Below are positions 33,701 to 41,377 of a stretch of DNA of 56,825 nucleotides, in pieces. The notes below the pieces were generated by a model. The model searched no databases, had not been told where the DNA came from, and saw only the letters and a program-made list of their open reading frames with translations. Source of the stretch: Verrucomicrobiota bacterium (GTDB lineage: Bacteria > Verrucomicrobiota > Verrucomicrobiae > Limisphaerales > UBA11358); contig JACZKP010000035.1 in the NCBI GenBank assembly GCA_014860005.1, forward strand, positions 1 to 56,825, read 5' to 3'. The position numbers were made by a program, and so were the translations under genes. Numbering within the stretch: position 1 is the stretch's first letter; every line of letters starts with the position of its first letter.

Positions 33701-35435
33701 CGGCGAAGTGGAGGCCAGACTTTGCAAGCATCCTGGTGTTCACGCCGGGGTGACTGACGTGCAGAGGGACAAGAGTGGAGAAAACCGTCTGGTGGCTTAT
33801 GTCGTGACGGGAACTGAAAACTTGCCGACGACGAAGGAATTCCGCGAATGGATGAGTTGTGAACTGCCCGCCTACATGGTGCCGGCAGCGTTCGTGAAAT
33901 TGGACGCATTGCCGCGCACCGCGAACGGGAAGCTCGATCGGCGGGCCCTACCGCCACCTGAAACCGTCCGTGCCCCGGCCCCGCTCAGGAGCCGGACCTT
34001 GACACCAATTGAAGCGGGCCTGTCTGAAATCTGGTGCGAAACCCTGGGTGTTGAACGCGTAGGTCTGGAGGAGACTTTCTTTGAAATTGGTGGTAATTCA
34101 CTCATGGCGGTTAACTTGATGCTGGCCATAGAGGAACGCCACGGCATGAGGCTTCCGCTGGAGGTGGTGCTGGAGGCGCCGACGGTGGCTCTTTTGGCCA
34201 GGAAGCTGGAGGAACTCACCGGTGGGCCTCGTCCCGCAGCGCCCGAAGTTTTCACTCCCGGCCCGGGACGTTATGTTGCCCCGCGGACTGCGACAGAACG
34301 CCGCCTACACGCAATCTGGGAGCGTTTGTTGAAAGCCCGTCCGCTCGGCATCCGGGACAGCTTTATCGAACTCCAGGAACATTCCACCATCTTGGATCAG
34401 ATGCTGATCGAAACCAAACGGGAGTTTGGCGGGAGGGCGGAGGGATTTCCCCTCGATGCCTTCAGTGAAGAGCCCACGATCGAAGCTCTCGCTCGAAACA
34501 TTGATGCCAATATCGAGCCCGCCGCGTCGCTGGTCATCTGCCTCCAACCTCACGGGTCCAAACCGGCGCTGTTCCTGATTCATGACGGTGGGGGCAATGT
34601 CTTTTTCTATCGCATATTGGCGGCCCGGCTGGGAACGGATCGTCCGATATATGGCATCCGCGCGGAATCGAACGCGGATGGCTTTCCATGCTACCGAGCC
34701 CACAGCGTGGAGGGAGTGGCGGCCCGCTACATTGCCGAAATCAAGCTCGCGCAGCCGCGCGGGCCTTATGCGCTCGGCGGCTATTGCCTGGGCGGTGTCA
34801 TCGCTTTTGAAATGGCGCGGCAGCTTCGGTTGCAAGGCGATGAGGTCAGCGATCCCGTGCTGCTTTTCGACGCCTATATGCAGAACAATCCCCACCTGCG
34901 CACGGAAGAGGGAGTTCCGATTCTGCAGCGCGCGGGACTCCTGCCGCCGGACACCCGTTGGACGGCTCTGCGTCGTCACCTCAGCAACCAACTCAAACGT
35001 GCGTCGCAGCTTGGGCTGATGAACATGGCCTGGCAGGTCGCGGGCAAAATCCTGCGCGAGGCTCCATCAAAAGCCGTTGTTGTCATCCGAGCGCTGACCC
35101 GCAGTCTGCGTGTTCTTCCCGCCCGACTGGCGGGCAAGTTTGGACCGAAAGCCGCCGCCACCCCAAGAACATTGGATGCCGTCGAGAGGATCCGACGGCG
35201 TTTAGTGGAAGAGTTCCAGCCGGCATCCGGTCATCTCCTGGCGAAGTATGTGCCAGATGTCTATCCAGGCAGCCTGGTCCTGTTCAAAGCCAAAGACACC
35301 GCCGATCTCGAGCGCTTGTGGACCGGCCTAGCACAGGTTGGCATGGTTGTGCATGAGATACCCGGTGGCCATCTCGACATGTTGGAAGAACCGGCAGTCA
35401 TCACCACGGCGGCGCTGGTTCAAGGGCATTTATAG
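30738..35435 (+). CDS. Formyltransferase / NRPS-like megaenzyme (F-half C-A-T-degenerate T-TE)
   Basis: 1565 residues in one frame. Residues 1-310 form a methionyl-tRNA/sugar formyltransferase-type domain with the Asn91-x-His93 ('NYHDGPLPRYAG') and Asp129 catalytic set. 318-550: only the second half of a condensation domain; the HHxxxDG half is absent. About 575-1075: an adenylation domain with 'AYVIYTSGSTGKPKG' and catalytic Lys1065 ('TANGKLDRR'). A carrier protein follows with phosphopantetheine Ser1121 ('FFEIGGNSL'), then a second carrier-like domain with 'ELQEHSTIL' (Ser1216, GG replaced by QE), and a C-terminal type I thioesterase with 'GYCLGG' (Cys1350), Asp1378 and His1545. F-A-T starts are known from gramicidin and anabaenopeptilide synthetases. 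Here the neighbours are all polysaccharide genes, so attachment of an (N-formyl) aminoacyl group to an amino sugar is inferred. Confidence 0.9.
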   Translation: MSFSSCIIGEGTLPVQCAEILLRRGHRIRGIISPDAACIRWAQERNIPHADTRQDLVAFLRAQPFDLLFSIVNQTILPGEVLALPRQAAINYHDGPLPRYAGTYATSWALMNRERMHGITWHRIVEEVDAGEVLKQRLVEITEGETAVTLNVKCYEAAIAAFGELVEELEEGRAVGRPQDLSERTYNARHQRPASAGVISWKRSAEEISALVRALDFGPYENALGLAKVKVGEAYWLVREMTVTDTPSTATPGTMISLAAGGIRVSTGSRDVVLRRVQSMEGAEEPLEQLINQHGLQVGAVLPELSAEAAERLTALNGEICKQERYWVKRLAGLEALPVPYGSGGVRQTDKSGGVGSVAVRVPESWQRIGVGENVGGKRGHLLLAAFGAFLSRVGGMVEFDIGCSSTELRNETTGFHGLFAQCVPLHFAVDGSQPLDLLWSELKDRLEALHRRKTFVADVWARFPSLRASAARSARGALPVAVEFVESLERPGAIADAALTLRIAEAGEPCQLEFNPALVDESTVRRIAAHFEIFLSGIAANPTMPVGDLPLLTEAERRTVLGEWNQTESPFPADETIHACFAGQLERTPDAPAVTFRNQTWTFRQLDARAGEIAGRLRAAGARRETIVALCVERSLDMVAGILGILKADAGYLPLDPAYPAGRIADMVEDAKPVAVLASGSAAAGLAEIKSPIIHVAECGRETSPTGLTMPEGSAPAADASSLAYVIYTSGSTGKPKGVMVEHRNAMNFFTALDRLFSSERGVVLGVTSVSFDPSVHEILWSLTRGYHLVLWPGVAGDDDATIPALIREHRVTLMLGVPSLYRMILGMSGGRDALASVRHLVVGGEALTGALLASLGDPVARRMVNMYGPTETTVAATAWRGDPSAPTIPIGRPLANTRLYVLDRRLQPVPPGVAGELFIGGAGVARGYLNRPKLTQERFVPNPFNGAIHDRLYRTGDLVRWRQDGILDYLGRADDQVKIRGHRVELGEVEARLCKHPGVHAGVTDVQRDKSGENRLVAYVVTGTENLPTTKEFREWMSCELPAYMVPAAFVKLDALPRTANGKLDRRALPPPETVRAPAPLRSRTLTPIEAGLSEIWCETLGVERVGLEETFFEIGGNSLMAVNLMLAIEERHGMRLPLEVVLEAPTVALLARKLEELTGGPRPAAPEVFTPGPGRYVAPRTATERRLHAIWERLLKARPLGIRDSFIELQEHSTILDQMLIETKREFGGRAEGFPLDAFSEEPTIEALARNIDANIEPAASLVICLQPHGSKPALFLIHDGGGNVFFYRILAARLGTDRPIYGIRAESNADGFPCYRAHSVEGVAARYIAEIKLAQPRGPYALGGYCLGGVIAFEMARQLRLQGDEVSDPVLLFDAYMQNNPHLRTEEGVPILQRAGLLPPDTRWTALRRHLSNQLKRASQLGLMNMAWQVAGKILREAPSKAVVVIRALTRSLRVLPARLAGKFGPKAAATPRTLDAVERIRRRLVEEFQPASGHLLAKYVPDVYPGSLVLFKAKDTADLERLWTGLAQVGMVVHEIPGGHLDMLEEPAVITTAALVQGHL

Positions 35436-35802
35436 CCCGACTCCCGACTCGCTCGCGTGCCAGTCCGTCGCCGTGGGATGCACGGCATGGAAGCCGTCCC
35501 AGTGTGATCGCCATGCTGCCGGGCAATTCCATTTCGTCAGTCAGGTTCCGATCCGGCGCGCAAAGCCAAGCCCGTTGGGCAGAGGCTGGTGGACGTGAGC
35601 CGGGCCGAGCCCCGGATCGGTTTCAAAACCCAAGTTTCACGCGCAGGCGGATTGCGTCGACTCGCGCGGTTGTGGTCCAAGGGGGCGAACATTCCGGACC
35701 CGGGTTGGCGGTGAACGGGAACATGGCAATCAACAGCTAACCCAAGTTGGTTTCTGGCAGCTTTATCACGGTTGAAATTCAAACCATGCAAACACGATTA
35801 CT
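35436..35802. other. Spacer containing an epimerase relic
   Basis: This spacer lies between the megaenzyme and the DegT aminotransferase. Its middle (35547-35714) is a decayed epimerase C-terminus, listed separately. The first 110 nt may be further remnant but I could not align it; the last 88 nt before ATG 35803 show no clear signal. Confidence 0.5.
35547..35714 (+). pseudogene. Relic of an NAD-dependent epimerase C-terminus
   Basis: Translated in the frame of codon 35547 this gives 55 codons and a TGA stop. It aligns without gaps to residues 270-324 of the intact epimerase at 29340: 'DPARKAKPVGQRL' against 'GPARKATPVWRRL', 'IGFKTQVS' against 'IGFKARVS', and 'GGLRRLARLWS' against 'EGLRRLVQWWS'. 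By eye about 29 of 55 positions are identical. No start codon, NAD-binding fold or active site remains upstream, so it is the tail of a second, diverged epimerase gene that has been lost. It lies 88 nt before the aminotransferase gene. Confidence 0.8.
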
Positions 35803-36972
35803 ATGATTCCAATTGCGAAACCTTTCCTGGGCGAGCCGGAGGCCGAGGCCGTCCGCCGCGTGATTCTTTCTGGCTGGATTACGCAGGGTCCTGAAGTGGC
35901 CGCGTTTGAACGTGAGTTCGCCAATTGTGTCGGGTCGCCGCACGCCTGTGCGGTCTCCAATTGCACCACGGCTTTGCACCTGGCGTTGCTGGCTGCTGGC
36001 GTCGGCCCCGGCGATGAAGTTATTACGGTCAGCCATTCGTATATCGCCACCGCGAACAGCGTGCGCTACTGCGGTGCGATACCTGTCTTTGTGGACATCA
36101 GTGCCGATACGTTCAATATCAAACCCGATCTTGTTGAGGCGGCGATTAGTCCGAAAACCAGGGCGATTCTATGCGTGCATCAAATTGGAATGCCGTGTGA
36201 CCTCGGACGGCTCGTCCGCATAGCTGAAAAACAATCCATGCCTCTGATTGAGGATGCCGCGTGTGCGATTGGCAGCGAGATCCTTTGGAACGGTAATTGG
36301 GAACGTATCGGCAAACCACACGGAGATGTGGCGTGTTTCTCCTTTCATCCCCGGAAGGTCCTGTCCACCGGTGATGGTGGGATGATCACCACGAAACACA
36401 AGGATTGGGACGCGAAGTTTCGCTTGTGGCGGCAGCACAGCATGTCGGTGCCGGACACCGTGCGCCACGGCTCGAACAAGGTGATTTTCGAGAGTTATCC
36501 GGAGATCGGTTTCAACTACCGGATGACGGATGTCCAAGCAGCCATTGGGCGAGAACAATTGAAGCGCCTTCCCGAGTTGGTAGCTCGTCGCCGGGAGTTG
36601 GCTGCCCGGTATCGTTCGCTGCTCGCTGGCACTTCGAATCTGGTTCTCCCGTCAGAACCGGAATGGGCGCGGAGCAACTGGCAGAGTTTCAGTGTTCGGT
36701 TGTCGGATTCCTCACTTCAGGTGCCGGTGATGCAGGCTCTGCTGGATCAGGGAATCGCCAGCCGCCGCGGAATCATGTGTGCTCATCGGGAGCCGGCCTA
36801 TCAAAAAGATTCTTGGCGATCTGCCGGACCACTTACCGAAAGCGAGCTTGCGCAGGATGAGTGCATACTCCTTCCGCTTTTTCATCAGTTAACGGTCGAA
36901 AACCAGCAGTTCGTGGTGTCCCAGCTTCAAGCGGTTCTCACGGCTGAGTCCAGTTTGGAACCCTCAAAGTGA
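35803..36972 (+). CDS. DegT/DnrJ/EryC1 aminotransferase (sugar-nucleotide type)
   Basis: 389 residues. It starts 'MIPIAKPFLGEPEAEAVRRV', has 'GWITQGPEVAAFEREFA' and 'CAVSNCTTALHLALLAAGVG' for PLP binding, 'PLIEDAACAIGSE' with the Asp that contacts the PLP ring, and the Schiff-base Lys185 in 'CFSFHPRKVLSTGDGG'. Known chemistry: transamination of a 3- or 4-keto UDP/dTDP-sugar using glutamate. It would fit between the dehydrogenase (2621) and acetyltransferase (3764) to make a 3-acetamido sugar, or make the amine that the formyltransferase domain upstream could use. The gene follows the epimerase relic and ends the biosynthetic part of the window. Confidence 0.92.
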   Translation: MIPIAKPFLGEPEAEAVRRVILSGWITQGPEVAAFEREFANCVGSPHACAVSNCTTALHLALLAAGVGPGDEVITVSHSYIATANSVRYCGAIPVFVDISADTFNIKPDLVEAAISPKTRAILCVHQIGMPCDLGRLVRIAEKQSMPLIEDAACAIGSEILWNGNWERIGKPHGDVACFSFHPRKVLSTGDGGMITTKHKDWDAKFRLWRQHSMSVPDTVRHGSNKVIFESYPEIGFNYRMTDVQAAIGREQLKRLPELVARRRELAARYRSLLAGTSNLVLPSEPEWARSNWQSFSVRLSDSSLQVPVMQALLDQGIASRRGIMCAHREPAYQKDSWRSAGPLTESELAQDECILLPLFHQLTVENQQFVVSQLQAVLTAESSLEPSK

Positions 36973-37303
36973 GTGAGGATTGTCCCAGCGTGCTTGCGAT
37001 TTGTTTTAGAGCAATAAGTGCAGACCGGTCTGGTCAGTGAGAGTTTGGTGTCAACGCGCGATATGAATGTTGACGCAAGCCGTTGCGAAGCTTCGCTAAG
37101 CTGAGCGAAGACTCGGCTACTTCCGTAAAGAACGTCTCCGCGAGTTGGGCGATGTGGGGTAAACACCCCATATCGCCCTAATGACTTTCTGGCACAATTA
37201 CTTGTCCCGGATGTGACTCCGGATTATCGTAAAACCGAATTAAACCAACAGAGCCGGCTGCTGCTTGCCGAGGTGCCGAATTTCGGATCCGGCCATATTA
37301 TTT
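36973..37303. other. 331-nt intergenic region with several hairpins
   Basis: No gene. It contains the 12-nt palindrome GCGAAGCTTCGC (37085-37096), an overlapping 7-bp stem CTTCGCT/AGCGAAG (37091-37110), and the larger hairpin at 37147-37178. It separates the polysaccharide genes from the giant secreted proteins, so a transcript boundary here is plausible. Confidence 0.5.
37147..37178 (+). terminator. Strong hairpin, possible terminator or attenuator
   Basis: The two arms, GGGCGATGTGGGGT and ACCCCATATCGCCC, pair over 14 bp with one G-U and an AAAC loop. A short TTT occurs 7 nt after the stem, not a proper T-tract, so termination would be weak or factor-assisted. Its position, 174 nt after the aminotransferase stop and about 125 nt before the next start, fits a boundary between two transcripts. 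Confidence 0.45.
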
Positions 37304-40300
37304 ATGAATGTGATGACGTATCGGTCGGTAATACTGGCCATGTTACTTTTGAATCCGACTCTGCGTGCCGCGACCTTGGACACGCACACGGTGGTGTTGG
37401 ACGGGGAGGGGAAGTTGATTCCGTGGACGGCGGATCCGGGCCAGGGGTATGACCGGGTCATGTATTTGTCGTGGGATTTGCTGAAGAATCGGGTGCCGAA
37501 CAACCCTGCCACCGGGTTGCCGGTGACCTACACGCACTCGGAGTATGATCCGGTCACCTTGAGCGGAAGCAGTTGGCCGAATAATCCCGCGGGCAAGCAC
37601 GCCATGCTGGCGGATTCGGCGGTGATGTATTATGCGTATTCCGGGGATTACGCGGTGATCAATCTGGTTCGCGGTCTGCTGGATCATCAACTACAATACG
37701 GGACGACGCCTGCCAATTATGCCTGGGCCAAAGTGCCTTGGTCCACGGCGGCCGCGGGTTCCATCAACTACGGCAACGACTCTACTGTGGAAGGCGTAGG
37801 TATCTTGGAGCCGGACAAGGTGGGGGAGTTGGGCTATCACGGTTACCTGCGGTTCTACCAGTTGACGGGCGAAACCAATTATCTGGATGCTGCGCTGGCG
37901 TGTGCGGATGCGCTGGCCTTGCATGTCCGGTATGGCAACGCGACTCAGTCGCCCTGGCCCTTCCGGGTTGTGGCCCAGACTGCGGCCACGGTACAGCAGG
38001 AGGAGTACTGCGCGGATGTGGTTGCTCCCATTCGACTCTTCGATGAGTTGATTCGCTTGGGCTTGGGGAACACGAGCGCTTACCAAAGTGCCCGAGCGAA
38101 GGCGTGGAACTGGCTGGTAACCTACCCAATGGTGAGCCGGGTGTGGGCCAATTATTTTGAGGATACCCCGTATGACATCGGTAACCTCAACCAGTACGCA
38201 CCAGGTCAGACCGCTCGTTACCTGCTGGAGCATCCCGAACTGGATCCAAATTGGTTTGGTTATGTGACCAATCTGTTGGGATTCATCGAAACGAACTTCG
38301 GAGGTACGGATAAGGGCGAGGCCGGCCTGCAGTACGGAGCTCGCGTTATTTCTGAACAGAACATGTACAAGTATAAAATGGCGAGTCACACCTCGCGGTT
38401 TGGTGCCGTGAACGCGCTCCTGTACGCTGCAACCGGGGATCTGGCAGCCAGAGAGAAAGCCTACCGCTCCTTGAACTGGAGCACCTACATGTGTCGCAGC
38501 AACGGAGTGGTGATTGAAGGTCCAGCCGAGTTTGCGAACAATAAGGCCTGTTGGTTCACGGATGGACACGGAGATTATGTACGGCACTTCATGCTGGCGC
38601 TTGGCGCCGTGCCCGAGTGGTCACCCGCGGGGCAGAATCACATCGTGCGTTCAACGTCGGTGATCAAGTCGGTGGCCTACACCACCAACAGTGTCACCTA
38701 CACCACCTTCGACAGTGCTTCGACTGAGACATTGCGACTGGGATTCACCCCGGGCAGTGTCCTGGTTAATGGCCAACCGCTGCTGCCGCGCATGGATCTG
38801 AGCCAGCCGGGGTGGATCTTTGTCGCCAGCAACGGCGTCTTGCGCATCCGGCACGACACGGGCACGGAGGTGCAGATTCTTGCGGGTAACGCGCCCCTCG
38901 CGATCACCACCGTTTCCCTGCCCAACGGAGTCGTGAACGAAACCTACACGACCACGCTGACGGCCAGCGGTGGCACTGCCCCCTACACGTGGTCGCTGGA
39001 TGGCGGGGCATTGCCACCCGGGCTGACGCTCAACGCGACTGGCAATCTTGGCGGGACGCCGACGGCCACCGGAACGTTCAATTTCACGGTTCAAGCGAGT
39101 GATGGCAGCGACCCAGTGCAGACGGCGACCAAAGCGTTGAGCCTACAGATTCTAGGAACGCTGCAATCCATTGCGGTGACCCCGGCCAATGCCAGCATTG
39201 CGGCTGGCGGCACGCAGCAGTTTACGGCAACGGGAACGTATAGCGACGGGAGTACCCAGAATCTAACCAGTCAGGTGACGTGGGTTTCCTCCAGCGCCAG
39301 TGTGGCAACGATCAGCGCCAGTGGTGTGGCCACGGCGCTCGCCCCGGGCACGACCTCGCTCTCGGCAACCTTGGGTGGGGTGACAGGCAACACGGTGTGG
39401 ACGGTGCAGACTTTGCCTTTGACCGTCACGACGACCTCCTTTCCCACCGGGACGGTGGACACGGCCTACGCGGCGACGTTGAGCGCCAGTGGCGGGGTCA
39501 CGCCGTACATGTGGTCCATCGCCAGCGGATCCCTGCCTGCGGGTTTGACCCTCAACCCTGGGAATGGAGTCATTACCGGCACGCCCAGCAGCGCGGGAGT
39601 GTCCAGTTTTGTGGCCCAAGTGACCGACGCGGCCAATCCGGGCGGGACGGTCACCCGGTCGCTTAATATGAGCGTGGTCAGCGCCGCCACCACGCCGCCG
39701 GGTCTGCTGGGCAACACGAACGAAGGGACGTTGACGGATTACATATGGGATAACGGGGCGTGGATCAACGCCGGGCGGTATCAGGCGGCCTCGAACCTGA
39801 CGGTGTCCACGATTCGGGCCAAGGTGGCGGCGATCTCGGGGCGGTATCGGTGTGCGCTCTACGCGGGCAGCAGCAGTGTGCCCAGCCGGCTGTTGGGGGT
39901 TACGGGTGAAGTGAGCAATCCAGGCACGGGCTGGCAGGAGTTTCCGTTGGGGGCGTCGCTGGCGCTGACCAACGGGCAGTATTACTGGCTGGCGATCTGG
40001 TCGGACAGTGCGAGTGCGCGGGTGTATTACTCGGGCACGGGCGGGACGCTGCGGTGGGGACGATACGACTACGGCACATGGCCCGATCCCCTCAGCACCA
40101 GTGGCGGGGGAAACCTCAATTACTGCATTTATGCCATCGGGACGATGGCGACTCTGAGTTCGATTGCAATCACGCCGACAAATCCGAGCTTGGTGACCGG
40201 GGGCACGCAACCGTTCGCAGCGACGGGGACTTACTCGGATGGCAGCACCCAGAACTTGACCAGCCAGGTAACTTGGACTTCATCCAGCACGGCGGTGGCC

Positions 40301-41377
40301 ACCATCAATGCAGGCGGGGTCGCGACGGCCGTCAATGTGGGCAGCACCATCATCTCCGCAACGCTTTCTGGTGTGAGTGGCGACGCCATGCTCACGGTAA
40401 CGGGAATCACCGCGCTGGTGCATTTGGATCAGTTGTACCAAGTCTATGACGGAACGGCCAAGAATGTTACGGTTACGACTGACCCTGAAGGGCTGGCGGT
40501 GAGCGTGATCTATGATGGAAGCGCGTCAGCGCCAACGAGCGCAGGCAGCTATGAGGTGATCGGCGCGGTGGTGGAAGCCGGCTACGCCGGGGCGACAACC
40601 AATTCGCTTACTGTTGACGTCCGGGCGATGAGCGCAGTGGCCAGCGACGCGTCCCGAGTCTATGGCCAGACCAATCCGGTGTTCACTGGTAATCTTGCTG
40701 GCGTACTTGGCCAGGACGAGATTACCGCCACCTACAGCAGCATCGCCACGCCGGCCAGCCCACAGGGAGATTACGAGATCGTGCCCATCCTATATGATCC
40801 CCAGGGCAAATTGTCCAATTACGCGGTGGCCCTCACCAATGGCGTCCTCACGATCTTCAACAACCCACCCACCTTGGAGGCCATCGCTGAGCAGCTCATT
40901 CTCGCCGGCAAACCGCTGAGTTTTTCAATGGTTGCGCACGATCCCGATGTGCCACCCCAGTCGCTTTCTCACAGTGTGGCTGCCGGGGCGCCCGCCGGGC
41001 TGACCGTGGACACGATAACGGGGCTTATCACTTGGACTCCACCGTCGGAATCAAATTCCAGCACGAATTTGGTCACGGCGCGAGTTTCGGATAATGCTGT
41101 GCCGGCAGGGAGTGCTGACCGGGTGTTCAAGATCGTTGTTGTGGCCCAACCCCGGCTGCTGGACATTTCCGAGTCTCCGTCCGGCACCTTCCTTGCGGTG
41201 TGGCAGGTCCAGCCAGGACGCATCTACCGGCTTCAGTTCAAGGAGAATCTCTCGACCCCGAATTGGACGCCCGTTGGCGACGACTTCATGGCTGAGGCGG
41301 TGACGGCAATACTGAGTGATAGCATGGGGACCAATGGCCAGGGATTCTACCGCCTGCTCGATGTTACGGTTGACTAA
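37304..41377 (+). CDS. Secreted alpha/alpha-toroid-like protein with Ig and MBG domains
   Basis: About 1357 residues. The N-terminus from ATG 37304 (or 37313) has a short signal peptide with core 'VILAMLLLNPTLRA'; a TTG at 37265 would lengthen it needlessly. Residues 20-440 look like a helical toroid as in glycan-active hydrolases and lyases ('GYHGYLRFYQLTGETNYLDA', 'HTSRFGAVNALLYAATGDLA', 'DGHGDYVRHFMLALG'). Then come putative-Ig (He_PIG) at about 531-615, Big_2, He_PIG, a roughly 145-residue module (800-945) shared with the next gene, Big_2, an MBG-type repeat and a cadherin-like domain. The end 'RIYRLQFKENLSTPNW...GFYRLLDVT' is the C-terminal module recurring in this window. The catalytic residues and substrate are not identifiable; action on the polymer is inferred. 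Confidence 0.75.
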   Translation: MNVMTYRSVILAMLLLNPTLRAATLDTHTVVLDGEGKLIPWTADPGQGYDRVMYLSWDLLKNRVPNNPATGLPVTYTHSEYDPVTLSGSSWPNNPAGKHAMLADSAVMYYAYSGDYAVINLVRGLLDHQLQYGTTPANYAWAKVPWSTAAAGSINYGNDSTVEGVGILEPDKVGELGYHGYLRFYQLTGETNYLDAALACADALALHVRYGNATQSPWPFRVVAQTAATVQQEEYCADVVAPIRLFDELIRLGLGNTSAYQSARAKAWNWLVTYPMVSRVWANYFEDTPYDIGNLNQYAPGQTARYLLEHPELDPNWFGYVTNLLGFIETNFGGTDKGEAGLQYGARVISEQNMYKYKMASHTSRFGAVNALLYAATGDLAAREKAYRSLNWSTYMCRSNGVVIEGPAEFANNKACWFTDGHGDYVRHFMLALGAVPEWSPAGQNHIVRSTSVIKSVAYTTNSVTYTTFDSASTETLRLGFTPGSVLVNGQPLLPRMDLSQPGWIFVASNGVLRIRHDTGTEVQILAGNAPLAITTVSLPNGVVNETYTTTLTASGGTAPYTWSLDGGALPPGLTLNATGNLGGTPTATGTFNFTVQASDGSDPVQTATKALSLQILGTLQSIAVTPANASIAAGGTQQFTATGTYSDGSTQNLTSQVTWVSSSASVATISASGVATALAPGTTSLSATLGGVTGNTVWTVQTLPLTVTTTSFPTGTVDTAYAATLSASGGVTPYMWSIASGSLPAGLTLNPGNGVITGTPSSAGVSSFVAQVTDAANPGGTVTRSLNMSVVSAATTPPGLLGNTNEGTLTDYIWDNGAWINAGRYQAASNLTVSTIRAKVAAISGRYRCALYAGSSSVPSRLLGVTGEVSNPGTGWQEFPLGASLALTNGQYYWLAIWSDSASARVYYSGTGGTLRWGRYDYGTWPDPLSTSGGGNLNYCIYAIGTMATLSSIAITPTNPSLVTGGTQPFAATGTYSDGSTQNLTSQVTWTSSSTAVATINAGGVATAVNVGSTIISATLSGVSGDAMLTVTGITALVHLDQLYQVYDGTAKNVTVTTDPEGLAVSVIYDGSASAPTSAGSYEVIGAVVEAGYAGATTNSLTVDVRAMSAVASDASRVYGQTNPVFTGNLAGVLGQDEITATYSSIATPASPQGDYEIVPILYDPQGKLSNYAVALTNGVLTIFNNPPTLEAIAEQLILAGKPLSFSMVAHDPDVPPQSLSHSVAAGAPAGLTVDTITGLITWTPPSESNSSTNLVTARVSDNAVPAGSADRVFKIVVVAQPRLLDISESPSGTFLAVWQVQPGRIYRLQFKENLSTPNWTPVGDDFMAEAVTAILSDSMGTNGQGFYRLLDVTVD

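Noticed and set aside
30738..35435. Stand-alone non-ribosomal peptide natural product cluster
   Set aside because: There is one module only, no second NRPS or PKS gene, no transporter or resistance gene, and the surroundings are polysaccharide genes.
37190..37205. TGGCAC followed by TTGT, sigma-54-like
   Set aside because: The spacing between the GG and the TTG is one base too long and the final GC is absent, so it does not fit the -24/-12 rule.
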